Shown: positions 1 through 10,060 of the stretch, in pieces
Numbering within the stretch: position 1 is the stretch's first letter
Layout: each line of letters begins with the position of its first letter
Assembly: GCA_051453625.1 (NCBI GenBank)
Contig: JBOZIK010000001.1
Coordinates: 269,237,971 to 269,268,595 of the forward strand
DNA: 30,625 nt
Direction: 5' to 3'
Source: Welwitschia mirabilis
Taxonomy: Eukaryota > Gnetophyta > Gnetopsida > Welwitschiales
Notes under the pieces: generated by a model
Told to the model about the DNA's origin: nothing
Database searches by the model: none
What the model saw: only the letters and a program-made list of their open reading frames with translations
Program-made: the position numbers and the translations under genes

Positions 1-180
1 TGTCATCAAGGGGTCGACCAGACTTTGGGAGGGTTGACCAAACATGCAGTCGACTGGATCCCTAAGGGGTTGACCAGACATGGAACCATAAGAAGCTTGG
101 GTCGACTGGAAGAAGATGAGGGCAACCGACTTCAATAATAGCACTTGATGGGGTCGACTAGACATTTCTAGGAGTTGATC
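1..180 (+). repeat. Array of GTCGAC/GTTGAC-type motifs in LTR U3
   Basis: About eight copies of a degenerate GGGTCGACTGGA-like unit lie at irregular 20-40 base spacing, for example GTCGACCAGA, GTTGACCAGA, GTCGACTGGA and GTCGACTAGA. The same motif family appears in the - strand LTR at about 28920-29240. It sits just upstream of the LTR TATA box, so it occupies the U3 enhancer position. Role is inferred only. Confidence 0.65.
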
Positions 181-253
181 AATCGTGATGGAAACGGAAC
201 TTTTTTTTAGCCGTTGGCCTCCCATATTTATCCATTGGAAAATTTATTTCACT

Positions 254-260
254 TATAAAA
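254..260 (+). promoter_or_regulatory. Putative LTR TATA box (TATAAAA)
   Basis: TATAAAA followed by CCCTAAAA lies about 80 bases after the last GTCGAC-type unit. The - strand LTR copy has a TATATAA box at a comparable place (28815-28821). It is a plausible start site for LTR transcription. Not tested. Confidence 0.45.
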
Positions 261-841
261 CCCTAAAATGCTTCTCCTGTATATTCATCAACCATCGAAA
301 TCACTGTAAAACTTTTTCGTCATATCTTTTATTTGACGAAAGACGAAGAAACATCTTTTGTTATCATTTGTACTTGGTCAATCAGTTTGCACTGTACGTT
401 CGTGGATTGTACTATCATCTCAAGTAGTGTAGCCATATCATTATTGAGCTTCGGATCTGGTCAAACCTGTGTATCATGACATGCCATTATCACCGAAGAG
501 CATTCTCTCTAAAGGTTAAGATTAAGCCTCTGAACAGTCCAATTGTAAAAGGTTACAGGTGAACCTGAAATACCTAGAAAATGATTATGAAGATCCAAAT
601 CAAGCTTGGGTAGAAGCTGATAGCCGAAAGTGGAGTAGGGGGTTTCTCGAACCAGTATAAATCGTGTGTCAATCTCCATTGGTATTTTGTGTTTCGAGTT
701 GTTTACTTTCAGATTATTTTGGTTTTTCTTTCACACAAATGTTTTAGTATTCAATACTTGTGGAGATAGCTTGTGAATTTATTATTTATTTTTTAAATCC
801 GATTCAAACCCCCCACCTCCTCTAGGGTTCTAGATCCCTCA

Positions 842-1923
842 ATAAAGGCCTGCTAATTGATGAAAGGGACAAGCTCTTCACAACTCACAGAAGAATCAAG
901 AACTAGCAATCGTGCTTCTGAAGAATCAAGAACTAGGAAAAGAAAGAATTAAAGAAGCAAAACAAGTGGACTTGACAAAAACAGATGGAAGCCCGCTCCT
1001 CCAGCATTAAGCAAGAGATAAAACACGTTAAATACAAAGTACCAAAACAAAGAACAAAGTGGAAGGGTTCAAGCAAACCGCTATCAAGCTCACCACCATC
1101 ACAAACAAATGGAAGTTTAATAAAATATATGTAGGTCATAAAAAAGTAACTTAGGAACTAATAATGTTAAGGAAACAATAAGTTAAAAGGATAATGAAGG
1201 TATACCAAATGGTTAGAGATACAGAACATATTTAGAAACATAGCAGGTCAAAGAATGTAACCATAAAGAAAACAAAGAAAAGGTAAGGGCAGGGCAAAGG
1301 GGCGGGCAGAAGCCATACGAACAAGCAGGAAGAAATACAACATTAAAGTGCAATTAAGTGACAAAGGATAACATGAAAAGATCAAATGAAAGGTTGCCTT
1401 AGAATAAGAGACTTTTTTTGAAAGTATGTATTTTAGAACTATAACAAAGTCTATAGCACTCTCTATTTTGTGGCTAAATCTTAAAACAAAACTTTAATCA
1501 AAAATCAGGTTGGAGAAATACAGAAACACTATGATCTAAGATTGATAACAAAAATCAAGATTCAAATTTATAACATACAATTTTGGCAGTAGAAGCATTA
1601 ATCAGTTCAAAAGCCACAAATCCTAGCAAGCATGGCTCAAGAAAATCATAACCATAATGAAATAGCAAACCAAAAAAAACAAATCGAAAGTTGGAAATGA
1701 AGAAGAAAGTACAGACTTCAGAATTTCTCAAGAATGACAAAAACATTAAAAACCACATAGACACAGGCAAGTCCACAATGAAGAAACATAAGGGAGAGGA
1801 AGAATAGCCACAAAAGGCACATACAAATATGCAACAAGAGCCATCCAATTAATGTTGATGAATAATCCACAACTAGATAACAGTGAAAGAGTCCCTATAT
1901 TCAGGAAAAAGCTGGTGACTTGC
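842..1923. other. A-rich stretch with no recognisable gene
   Basis: The + strand is A-rich and carries only short, unconvincing reading frames. One exact 17-base direct repeat, GAAGAATCAAGAACTAG, occurs at 890-906 and 920-936 (30-base period). The last part (1776-1923) belongs to the duplicated segment described separately. Confidence 0.5.
1776..1923 (+). repeat. Duplicated segment, copy 1 (ends at an assembly gap)
   Basis: This copy aligns by eye with 4194-4402. Shared blocks include CAATGAAGAAACATAAG, a GGCACATACAAATATGCAACAAGAG block and AATTAATGTTGATGAATAA. Copy 2 has about 60 extra bases near 4230-4290. Copy 1 is broken by the 100-N gap at 1924. No coding role is apparent. Confidence 0.75.
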
Positions 1924-2023
1924 NNNNNNNNNNNNNNNNNNNNNNNNNNNNNNNNNNNNNNNNNNNNNNNNNNNNNNNNNNNNNNNNNNNNNNNNNNNNN
2001 NNNNNNNNNNNNNNNNNNNNNNN
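1924..2023. other. Assembly gap, 100 N
   Basis: Exactly 100 unresolved bases. The round number suggests a scaffold gap of unknown true size. It breaks one copy of a duplicated segment. Confidence 0.98.
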
Positions 2024-2940
2024 TGACCTCCTTGCATTGACCAAAGTAAAATGTTCTTAAACCATTAAGTCTAAAAGTGCAACTCAAGTTGGGAACATTA
2101 TAATCTCTTATTCTAAATTGTGACTTACACTTTTAAAGTTGTTATGTAGAAATTCTTCAAACTTAAGTTTCAATATTGTAGACTTGTTCCACATTGTACT
2201 CCCCTTATTGTGCACTTCTACTTTCAAGCTTCATTAACACTTCTCCATATATAATCTAGTTGAATTTTCACTTCAATGATTTATGTGAATGATATTGCAT
2301 CTTAAAGTCTATGTGAAATAAACTCAAAATTATAAATTAGCCCAAGGAGTTAAATAAAAGAACTATAGATGGGACTACTATTACAAAATAAGTGAGTATT
2401 AAAATGCATATGTGTATTTATTTTATGTAGAATGCACTTTCAAACAAGGTAATAAAGGACTTAATATTTGTAGAGCTTGATGATAAGTGTAATATCCAAG
2501 AGCCTAAGTATTATTCCCAATTACCTTACCCTATTAATATATATAGACAAAATTTGTATGTTTATAAAATCTGGAAGTATAAAAGGATATTATATCTAAG
2601 ATAAGCATGCTTAAATAATATTCAATTAGGCCCAATACAAAAGCTAAAGACAATTTATTCAATTAAGTGCACATTGCCTATTTAAATGGTACAGTTAGTA
2701 GCTTAAATTCATTAGAAGTTAATACATGATGGGGAAATAATTATTTTATAAGAATGATGTATTAGAATTATTTGATTACCTTAAATTGCCTAAAGAGTAT
2801 ATTATCTATATAGAAGTGAATTACCTTTACTTAGACAAGCACATTGCTTATATAGAAGTGAATAGTCAAGATTCTACAAAATATCATTATTGAAAGTTCT
2901 TGTAGTCTACGTTTAAAACTTTATTTCATTTCTTATGAAT
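2024..2940. other. AT-rich stretch with no gene seen
   Basis: AT-rich in both strands, with frequent stops and no homology that I recognise. A short motif, TATATAGAAGTGAAT, occurs twice near 2808 and 2850. Nothing else is supported. Confidence 0.5.
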
Positions 2941-3667
2941 TTTTCCAAAGACGTATTGCATGGTGGACACTTGTCCATCATGCTGGGCCCTTGACATAAA
3001 GGGTCTTCTTCCACCTTCCAAGTGTCTAACGATCTCCAGCCGCACTTCCTCCTCTGCAACGCTTCAGTGCGCTTTCCTCTACTTGTGCGCTATCTTCCCT
3101 TCAGCTTTTGTGCGTCATGTCTTACCTTTCAACGCCTATGTGTTACTAATGCTTCATCTTGCACTGTTTTTTTTTTGTTCAATGTCACCATTGCTCCTGC
3201 GATGTTCCGCTTTAGCGTGCAACCGTCAATGTTCTCTGCTTGCCTCTCTGATGAAGTGCCTGTTCTTCCTAGCGTGTGAGTCAGAAAAATGGAAGGAGTA
3301 TTATATGAGTTTTTCCCATGCTATAAATGTTGTTTTTAGCTACTTTGTCCTATTGTTTCTTCTTCCCACGCGTTTACCATTGCTCTTCCCCAGCATTCAC
3401 GAGCTTCAATGATCAAGCTTCAACTCAGACATTCGCTACCTCAGCAACATTTCTCTCATGGTGTTTCAATGTCTTATCGTTTTACCTTCTTAATAAGTTT
3501 TGTGTTTTGCAATGTGGAAGTTCTATGTTTTACAGGGTTGCGTCATTCCACAGTGTTCCTGATGCATTTCTGTTACGTTTCTCATTATTCTGGTGTGGTT
3601 TATAGTGGGGTAGAGCTCTTATTTGGGCTCACAAAGAAAGGTACCACTCTCTAGTTCAGAATTGCAG
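2941..3667 (+). promoter_or_regulatory. Candidate promoter and non-coding first exon
   Basis: Base composition changes here to a pyrimidine-rich, less AT-rich sequence that keeps several CpG sites. A TATAAAT box lies at 3322-3328, followed by a C/T-rich tract such as plant 5' leaders show. The stretch ends with ATTGCAG|GTA (GT at 3668-3669), a fair splice donor. The overlapping reading frames of 81-150 codons here have odd, serine/leucine/phenylalanine-rich composition and I do not believe they are proteins. It could be the start of a host transcript, a non-coding RNA, or an unrecognised repeat. Confidence 0.25.
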
Positions 3668-3911
3668 GTATTTTGCATCAAGCTCTTCGTTGTTGCAAGG
3701 CAGTGCATGTGTTGGTATAGGGGCTTTGCAAATAATTTTGCATTTTGCAAAGGGTTTTATCTCACTTTAATAAGTCTTTAGTGTTTAGAATTTCTGCAAA
3801 ATGATTTGAATTAATGATTCAAGTTGAAGCATACATCTATTTTCGGAGCTCACGGCAATTGTTTCAAGCTTAGCATTTGTTCTTAAACTAATAGCATTTT
3901 TTTGTTTTCAG
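3668..3911 (+). other. Candidate intron (GT...TTTTTTTGTTTTCAG)
   Basis: A GT donor at 3668 is paired with a T-rich tract and CAG ending at 3911. The composition is T-rich, as expected for a plant intron. The downstream sequence has stops in all + frames within 100 bases, so any transcript is either non-coding here or still 5' UTR. Confidence 0.25.
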
Positions 3912-5779
3912 GCTATCGATATTCATCCCACATTTCCATAGCGCTTTAATGCTCAAATACTCAGCAGCTTCAATAGAAGATTTACTATGCTTTCTGAAAT
4001 TTAATCGCTCCTTGGGAGTTTTCAGAGGCTGGTGCTTTCTATAAAAATTACAAGGCACTTGGGATTTTGCTCTAGGAAGATGCACTAGTCTCTAAAGCTT
4101 TTGAGATTGCTAGAGTCACATGGGGTACTACAAAAGAATGCGCTAATGAGGGGAAAAGCCCTTGCAATTAGAGAACATAAAGGATATTATTAACAATGAA
4201 GAAACATAAGAAAGTGAAAGAGTAGCCACCATTCACACAGAACTCCAAGTTAACCAAGAAAAAGAGGACTTGTTTCTCCAATGTAAATTAATAAAGGGCA
4301 CATACAAATATGCAACAAGAGTCATCCAATTAATGTTGATGAATAACCTGAGATTAGATAACAGTAGAAGAGTCCCTATGTTCAAGAAAAAGCTGATCAC
4401 TTCTACAACAAAAAGTCAAAAGGGTAAAATACTCATTAAGGACATAATTCTATGGAGACAAGATTTATACCTCCAAAGATTAAAAAAGATCAAGTGCAGT
4501 CATTTAAGAAAATAATAAATGATATGCGATACCAACACAACCAGAAACAATAGGTGAGGTTAAAGGCAAATTGAAACTTACCTAACATTTTTACTCCCCC
4601 AAGCGAAGGGAAAAAATTTAATAAGCTCTCATTTAATAAGCACCATTAACAATCAAAAACTCATTAGCAATGACCTTGATGGTATAGAAAATGAATCCAA
4701 GCATGAACAAGAATCTGGCATCAGGAAAACACTAGAAGTTACTTCATTTTCTATTTGAGAGAGCTCTATTTTAATGTTACTATGCTTATATGAAATTAAA
4801 AATGAACTCACTCCAGGTCATTGTATGTTGTCATATAGATGTATATGTTTGCTTTCATTCTATGTATAACCAACATTTTTGCGGATATGTTAACTACATT
4901 TCTTTTGGAGCATATTTTACAATAGAAGCCCATGGGATACGTGTGTTTTCTAACCCTTACGAACGGTATAGGTGAAAACGTTTACCACGTAAGACACAAG
5001 GGAATTAAATGAATATATTAAATGTAAAACAAGAAAACAGACATCAAGTCAAGAGATGCAATGTTCAGTGTTAAGCAATTGGAAAAAAGACTTTCAAGGG
5101 TAATTGTTATTATCTGGAAGCACAATGAACGCTTCTGGTTCCAAGTCCTGCATCCCGGGAATCGCAGCAAAAATAAGCTTCAATACAAGAGTACAATTCA
5201 TTGGCAAAACACGGAAGATCAATGACGTAGAACCGCAAAACATTATGGCTATGCAACAAGAATATTTGTCGATAAAAAAATAACTCCCAGCATTCAATAT
5301 CCGCGCAGTAAGGTTTCCAATTATACAAAAGCAGTATGCACAAACGAAAAACAATAGGAGGGAAAAAAGGGCAGACAAGATGGCAAAAATATTTATTCCC
5401 CAACTTAAAGATGAATAATCTAAACATCAACCCTAGTTTAAATTAGGAAAAAGGGAAAAAACAAGGAAAAGAAAATAACATCGTCTTCAACCTTCGATGC
5501 AGAAAACAGTGCAATAAGCAATATGCATGCACTCTGTGCTGAAGAGTTAAGAGTTATACATAGGAATTAACGGAAATTCTTTTGAACTTGCCAACAAAGA
5601 AGAGATTTAGAAGCATTGTTAAGTACCTGCGTGTTACATGAAAAGAAGCGGTAACCCTGGAATTTCAAGGTAACTGGCTCAGAACAGTAATATAATCTCG
5701 ACGGTTATCCAAAATGTTGGAAGTACAGAGGTTGCCTTTTCACCTGTGAATAGAATGGGTCAACGCACTTGTTTGATAT
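3912..5779. other. No gene recognised; holds duplicated segment and CpG-keeping patch
   Basis: Contains repeat copy 2 (4194-4402). 5100-5440 keeps CpG sites (CCCGGGAATCGC, CCGCGCAG) that the nearby transposons have mostly lost. Overlapping - strand frames there (94 and 106 codons) are hydrophobic but match no family I know. This stretch may be host intergenic or intronic DNA. Confidence 0.4.
4194..4402 (+). repeat. Duplicated segment, copy 2
   Basis: Direct repeat of 1776-1923 with scattered substitutions and a 60-base or so block absent from copy 1. An 81-codon frame (4270-4515) runs through it but is not preserved cleanly in copy 1. Confidence 0.75.
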
Positions 5780-5819
5780 GTTGAGATGGCCGAGTTGGTC
5801 TAAGGCGCCAGATTAAGGT

Positions 5820-5852
<33 letters not shown>

Positions 5853-5860
5853 TCTCAACA
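5780..5860 (+). tRNA. tRNA-Leu (anticodon AAG)
   Basis: This is an intact nuclear tRNA gene for leucine. The acceptor stem GTTGAGA (5780-5786) pairs perfectly with TCTCAAC (5853-5859), followed by discriminator A. The internal A box is TGGCCGAGTTGG and the B box is GGTTCAAATCC. The anticodon arm CCAGA-TTAAGGT-TCTGG places AAG in the loop. A variable arm of class II type (GTCCGAAAGGGC) is present, as leucine tRNAs require. It has no intron, and CCA is not encoded, as expected for a eukaryotic gene. A CAAC motif lies upstream at 5761 and a T run follows at 5881, so it looks transcribable by RNA polymerase III. Confidence 0.96.
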
Positions 5861-5880
5861 GTTAATGAAGAATAATCTCC

Positions 5881-5884
5881 TTTT
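5881..5884 (+). terminator. RNA polymerase III terminator (TTTT) of tRNA-Leu
   Basis: Four T residues lie 20 bases past the mature tRNA end. This is the minimal Pol III stop signal. Confidence 0.6.
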
Positions 5885-6049
5885 ATAAGACTTTTAAAAA
5901 TACTATGGAACCTGAGATTGTCGAATATGTATTTTTGAGTGACCGGATCTCAAGAGAGGGGTGGCCCTTGGAAACCTAGGGCCTAATATGGTTAGAAGCT
6001 AACATAGTCGGGAAGCCATTTAACAATGTACTGGGTGAGGATCCTAAAA

Positions 6050-6464
6050 TTTTGGTAGACTAATATGAATAGATTGTATAAAAGGCTTTCCATTTTTTCC
6101 TAATTTTGGTAGACTAATATGAATAGATTGTATAAAAGGCTTTCCATTTTTTTCTAGCTTGATTTTGTGTCTGGACAACATTTGAAATCATAGAAAGCAT
6201 CAAACATGTGTAATTCCAATCAAAATGGGGAATACAAAACAAACTTCCCAATTGAGATTTAACATTGGCCTTTTCTCACAAAAGTAGCCCAAAAGTTTGG
6301 GCCTTTTCTCACAAAAGTAGCCCAAAATTTTGGTAGACTAATATGAATAGATTGTGCAGAAGGCTTTCCATTTTTCCCTAGCGTGACTCTATGGCTGGAC
6401 AACATTTGAAATCACAGAAAGCATCAAACAGGTGCAATTCCAATCAAAATGGGAATACAAAACA
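6050..6464 (+). repeat. Nested tandem duplications at LINE ORF1
   Basis: The block starting TTTTGGTAGACTAATATGAA occurs at 6050, 6104 and 6328, giving periods of 54 and 224 bases. The third copy shares about 137 bases with the second, through TCCAATCAAAATGGG. Inside the 224-base unit, GGCCTTTTCTCACAAAAGTA occurs at 6267 and again at 6300 (33-base period). These are stepwise local duplications within the ORF1 coding region. Confidence 0.9.
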
Positions 6465-6779
6465 CTGACAGTGGAGTACGAAAACATACTAGTCCTATGT
6501 GAAAACCAAGGGCACTCACAGAGATTCTATAAATATAAAAAGAGCAAGTGTACCTACTACTACAAGGAAGGGCATTATGAGAAAGATTGCAGAAGAAATT
6601 TTACTTGTGAGTTTTGTGAAAAGCCAAGACACCTAAAAAGTGAATGTTTAACAAAAGAAAGGAAAGAACAAATACAAAAACAAAAGTTTCAAACTACAAC
6701 CATAAATAGCAATAATAGTTTTGGAGACCTAGTGGATCAGATAGACTTGGATAATGGAGACAAGAAACTTCAAGAATAG
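6330..6779 (+). pseudogene. LINE ORF1 (nucleic-acid-binding, zinc-knuckle protein), remnant
   Basis: L1 ORF1 proteins coat the element RNA. The open part (6432-6779, 115 codons) starts with a TVEYENILVLCENQGH stretch, like the VEYE...LC..CG..GH block of plant L1 ORF1. Two CX2CX4HX4C knuckles follow. The first reads CTYYYKEGHYEKDC, with Tyr in place of the second Cys; the second, CEFCEKPRHLKSEC, is complete. A basic, Gln/Lys-rich tail follows. The frame upstream of 6432 is lost among tandem duplications. ORF2 follows within about 400 bases. The M at 6432 is only the first in-frame Met, not a true start. Confidence 0.75.
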
Positions 6780-7149
6780 AGAAGAGAACTAATGATGTCC
6801 TAAGTAGCCCTCATATGGGTCAGAACACTGCATCTAAAGCACAACCGAATAAAACCCAATTGAAAATGAAGAAATAGAGGAAATTTCTCCACCAATTAAG
6901 GGGTATGATTTACATAATACAAAGGGTAGACCCACCAACTAGGAAAAATGAAGTAGAGGAACAAAAACAAACTTGACAAATAAATCCTAAGATACACTAA
7001 AAGATGTGGTTCAAAAGTAGAACAACTGCAGGAGGAAGCAATAATGAATATACTTTCATGGAGCACAACGGCAATGGGGACCTTGTATAAAAGAAAAGTC
7101 CTACTCCATCTTACATAAGAGTGCAATGTAAACCTAGTATACGTTCAAG

Positions 7150-7800
7150 AAAGTAAATCACTAGCTTTCGAAAAACGTAGTTTTCCCCAACATTAGAAGA
7201 TAGCTTATATGGTAAGTATAGGAAGAGCAGGGGGACTCTTAATAGCTAGTAAAACCTCTTTTAATATCATTTAACAAGATACATGATACATCAATATTGC
7301 CCTCAAGGATACGATTGTTAAACATAGTGATTGCATAACATTGATTACATGCATGACCAAGAAATTTCAGAACCAAAACTAAAGTATTATTGGGGATTTT
7401 ATCAAGTTCTTGCATCGGTGAGAGAAATGGGAAGTAAATATTGGAACCAAAGAGAGGATGAGAAATATCTAGATATTGTTTTAAAAAATGACATGTACGA
7501 TTTGAATCTAATCAATACCAAGTACATGTGGTCAAATAGGTAGCAAGGAATACATCATGTCCTACCCAGAATTGTCAAATCCTGGATCACAAGTAGGTTG
7601 GTAGCCATAATTTCATGTATGCTACATGACCTTCTAAAATAGATTCAAAACATAGACCAATACTCCTATAAATAGGGATGAGTCTGCCCCACCATGGCAG
7701 CTTCAAAATGGAGCACTACCAATTGGAAAGGGAGGTTCTAGACTAGATTGTTAAGAATATTTGAAAATCTTATAAGGGGCAAGATCCCTGGGATTTTCTN
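7150..7800 (+). pseudogene. LINE ORF2 endonuclease domain, remnant
   Basis: AP-type endonuclease nicks the target DNA for target-primed reverse transcription. Visible: a GRAGGLLIA stretch near 7225; GDF in one frame near 7393 with the following Asn replaced by Ile; and a YDLNLINTKYMWSNR block at 7498-7543, which corresponds to the L..LG..G..YTWSN block of plant L1 endonucleases. At least one frameshift separates these pieces, and a stop (TAG) follows WSNR. The domain cannot be active. It runs into the N gap at 7800. Confidence 0.7.
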
Positions 7801-7820
7801 NNNNNNNNNNNNNNNNNNNN
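7800..7820. other. Assembly gap, 21 N
   Basis: Short run of unresolved bases within the LINE ORF2. Confidence 0.98.
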
Positions 7821-8439
7821 AAGGTATTTTAAAGGAATGAGTAAGGAAGGATAGGAGATCCTTTAGAGTTAGGAAACTAATCTACTAAGCCAAGTTACCA
7901 ACCTCTAAGAGGAGGAGGAAGATGATCCAATCAAAGAGCATAATGAAACAAAAATATTGTTAGATCTACATCATTTATATGAGAACGACAAATGTTATTA
8001 AAAGCAGAGTTCAAAAGTAAATGACTGAAAGAAGGGGAAAGGCATACTACTTTTTTCTTTTAACTGGTAAATTATCAAAGGCAAGAAAAGCAGATTAGAA
8101 GAATACAACAGAGGGATAGTGAAATAGTGGATGATGAGGAAATAGTTAGAAGCTTTGAAAGATACCTTAAAGAATGATAGACTTAAGCCAAGGATCATCC
8201 AAAGACTATAGCATCTGTAAGATTATTAATGTAAAGGACTAGGAACACCTAACAGAATCCTTTACTATAATTGAAATAGAGCAAGTAATTCAAAGTATAA
8301 AAATAACAGAAGCCCTAGGCCTAATAGATGGTTAGTAGAGTTCTATAAAAAATGTTTTCTTTATCTTAAGCAGAACACCACTGATATGGCAAATATGCAC
8401 CATAAAGACAAAAAAAAAATAAGGAGGTCAACAATACAA

Positions 8440-9110
8440 GTATCGTAGTTACTCCTAAAAAGCAGGATGCTATCGCCCTACAGAATTTCCACCCCATTGG
8501 CATTTATAATGTTATTAACAGGATTTTAACTAAAGCCATAGTTAGTAGGATAAGCCCTCTATTGCCAAAACTCATTAGCCCCAACGAGGCGGGCTTTGTT
8601 AAGTCAAGATATATTTAAGATCAGATTATTTTGAATCATGATCTTATACACACATGTAAAACCCATGGATTTTATATATTGTTTATCAATCTAGATATAG
8701 CAAAAGCATATGACTTAGTTAACTAGGTGACTCTATAATAGGTTCTTATTAAAAATGGATTTCCAGAGCAAATGGTCAAATTGTGTTTTGATTTATAAAA
8801 GACTATCAGGTTCTCAGTCAAAATGAATGGCATTTATTATGGGTCCTTTCTTTACTTTAATGGCCTTAGCTAGGGAGAATCGTTACCGTCCTACCTATTC
8901 ATTCTAGTTATGAACATAATGAATGCCTTCTTAAAGAAACACAAAACTAAAGAGCCTTGAGAGGGTGTTAATTCATCCTTATTAATCGCTATGCCAATAA
9001 TACTATGACAACCACTAAAGCTATAAGAGATGATGCTAAAGCTATGGTTTATAGGCTAAAGAATTTTAGAGAGACGATGGGTCTTACTATAAACCAAAAT
9101 AAATCAAAAA
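8440..9110 (+). pseudogene. LINE ORF2 reverse transcriptase domain, remnant
   Basis: The frame reads TPKKQDAIALQNFHPIGIYN (the IPK...DFRPI.L.N block of L1 RT), then ISPNEAGFVKSRYI and FINLDIAKAYDLVN. The last carries the first catalytic Asp, still present. The catalytic YADD box near 8990-9001 now reads YANN: both Asp codons have become AAT, a G-to-A change in each. Later text (TINQNKS) matches the GL.IN..KS block. There are several in-frame TAG/TAA codons and at least one frameshift. It belongs with the endonuclease upstream and zf-RVT downstream. Confidence 0.85.
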
Positions 9111-9469
9111 ACTATTTTTGCAACACAAGAAGCACCTAATTATGACCAACATGGGCATTAGCAAAGAGAAATAAGCAGATGTATACTTTAGAATTCCAAT
9201 GAAAAGCTGACATAAAATAAGAAGTTGGAAAGGGCTCCTTGAAAAAATTAAGAATCAGTGCTTAAGCTAGAATAACCGATTTCTATCTATATAAGTAAAA
9301 GCTATTTTACTCAATACTTGTGTTAGCTCTATGGCTCAATTTACTGGGACTATTATTGTCCTATCTCAAAAGGTTTTTTAACTCCTAATAGAAGCTTTAA
9401 AAGGTTCTTTTGGTCAAAAGGAAATGACAAGAATTAGTCTTAGTGAAATGAAAAGAAGTTAGAAAACTT

Positions 9470-9900
9470 AAGAGTCAGGGGGGTTGGGCATTCATAACAT
9501 AGATGATATCATGTTAATAGGTTAACACAATATCTATAAGAGACTTAATGAGGGTAAGGTATTATGGACCTGCATCATGACCACTCAATTCACTGATCTG
9601 GATGCGCTTAATACCCAGAGCTTTCTTATATGGAAAGTATTAATAAGGTGGAAAAGTAACTTAATGATCTTAAAGTCACTTTTAATTATAACAACAAAAA
9701 CTACTTGTGATTAAATATAGCAAAGAGGAAGGGGCTAAATTATCATGGAAAGAAATTCTACCAAGAAAAATTAAGATCTTCATTTGGCTCCTAAATAAGT
9801 GGACTATTCTTACTACTGATAGGTTACAAAAATTGAAGTTTTAGAATAATCAAGTCTGCACCCTATGTAATAAGGAGGGAAAATCCACCTCCCCATCTAG
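9470..9900 (+). pseudogene. LINE ORF2 C-terminal zf-RVT region, remnant
   Basis: Visible: GGLGIHNIDDIML near 9480, which corresponds to the GGLG..D...N.ALL block that follows RT in plant L1 elements. Then comes a LPRKIKIFIWLLNKWTILTT stretch, with a DRLQKL and CTLC after it (about 9756-9870). This is the K.FLW....R..T.D.L..RG...C.LC signature of zf-RVT. The function of the domain is presumed nucleic-acid binding. It is broken by stops, including one (TAG) between KLKF and NNQ. Confidence 0.8.
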
Positions 9901-10060
9901 TATATGTGAGGGGACTAAAAGGCTCACAACATGTTTGCATGCAAACATAAGTTTCACAAGATAAGACCTAATTAAAATAGAACCAAAACAATTAATTCTA
10001 TGCCATATTTGAAAAGCTAAGAAGTATGCTTTCTTTAATAACATTCATTTTACTTCATTA

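Larger units (their letters stand above)
1..841 (+). repeat. SIRE-like Copia LTR, 3' part (truncated by window start)
   Basis: Seen: a GTCGAC-rich upstream stretch, a TATA box (254-260), then a tail that ends in a C-rich tract, CTAGGGTTCTAGATCCCTCA. The last 200 bases or so match, by eye, the end of the - strand LTR at 28260-29530: both have the GAGTGGAGTA(G/A)GGG, TTGGTATTTT and CCTCCTCTAGGG/CCTCCCCTAGGG blocks in the same order. Known: plant SIRE/Maximus Copia LTRs commonly end in such a C-rich, CTAGGG-like tract. No tRNA primer-binding site follows position 841, so this is a 3' LTR or a solo LTR rather than a 5' LTR. The true LTR start lies outside the window. Confidence 0.6.
5990..10060 (+). 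mobile_element. Decayed L1-type LINE retrotransposon
   Basis: A non-LTR retrotransposon in plant L1 order: ORF1 with zinc knuckles, then ORF2 with endonuclease, reverse transcriptase and a C-terminal zf-RVT region, all on the + strand. Every domain is recognisable but broken by stops and frameshifts. The 5' limit is uncertain: ORF1-like text (GEDPKIL) is visible from about 6010. The 3' limit is uncertain too: no clear poly(A) tail follows zf-RVT, though an A-rich T-to-A tract at 11660-11705 resembles a LINE tail. A 21-N gap lies at 7800-7820. Confidence 0.85.

Noticed and set aside
185-427. 80-codon + strand frame near the window start
   Set aside because: Lies inside the LTR and spans its TATA box; no protein features.
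2960-3654. Overlapping + strand open frames of 150, 92, 85 and 81 codons
   Set aside because: Three frames are open together in the same pyrimidine-rich DNA and give Ser/Leu/Phe/Cys-rich text without domain features. This is what C/T-rich non-coding sequence produces.
5094-5430. Two - strand hydrophobic frames (94 and 106 codons) as a membrane protein
   Set aside because: Both overlap in different frames and match no family. The hydrophobic text comes from T-rich antisense composition.
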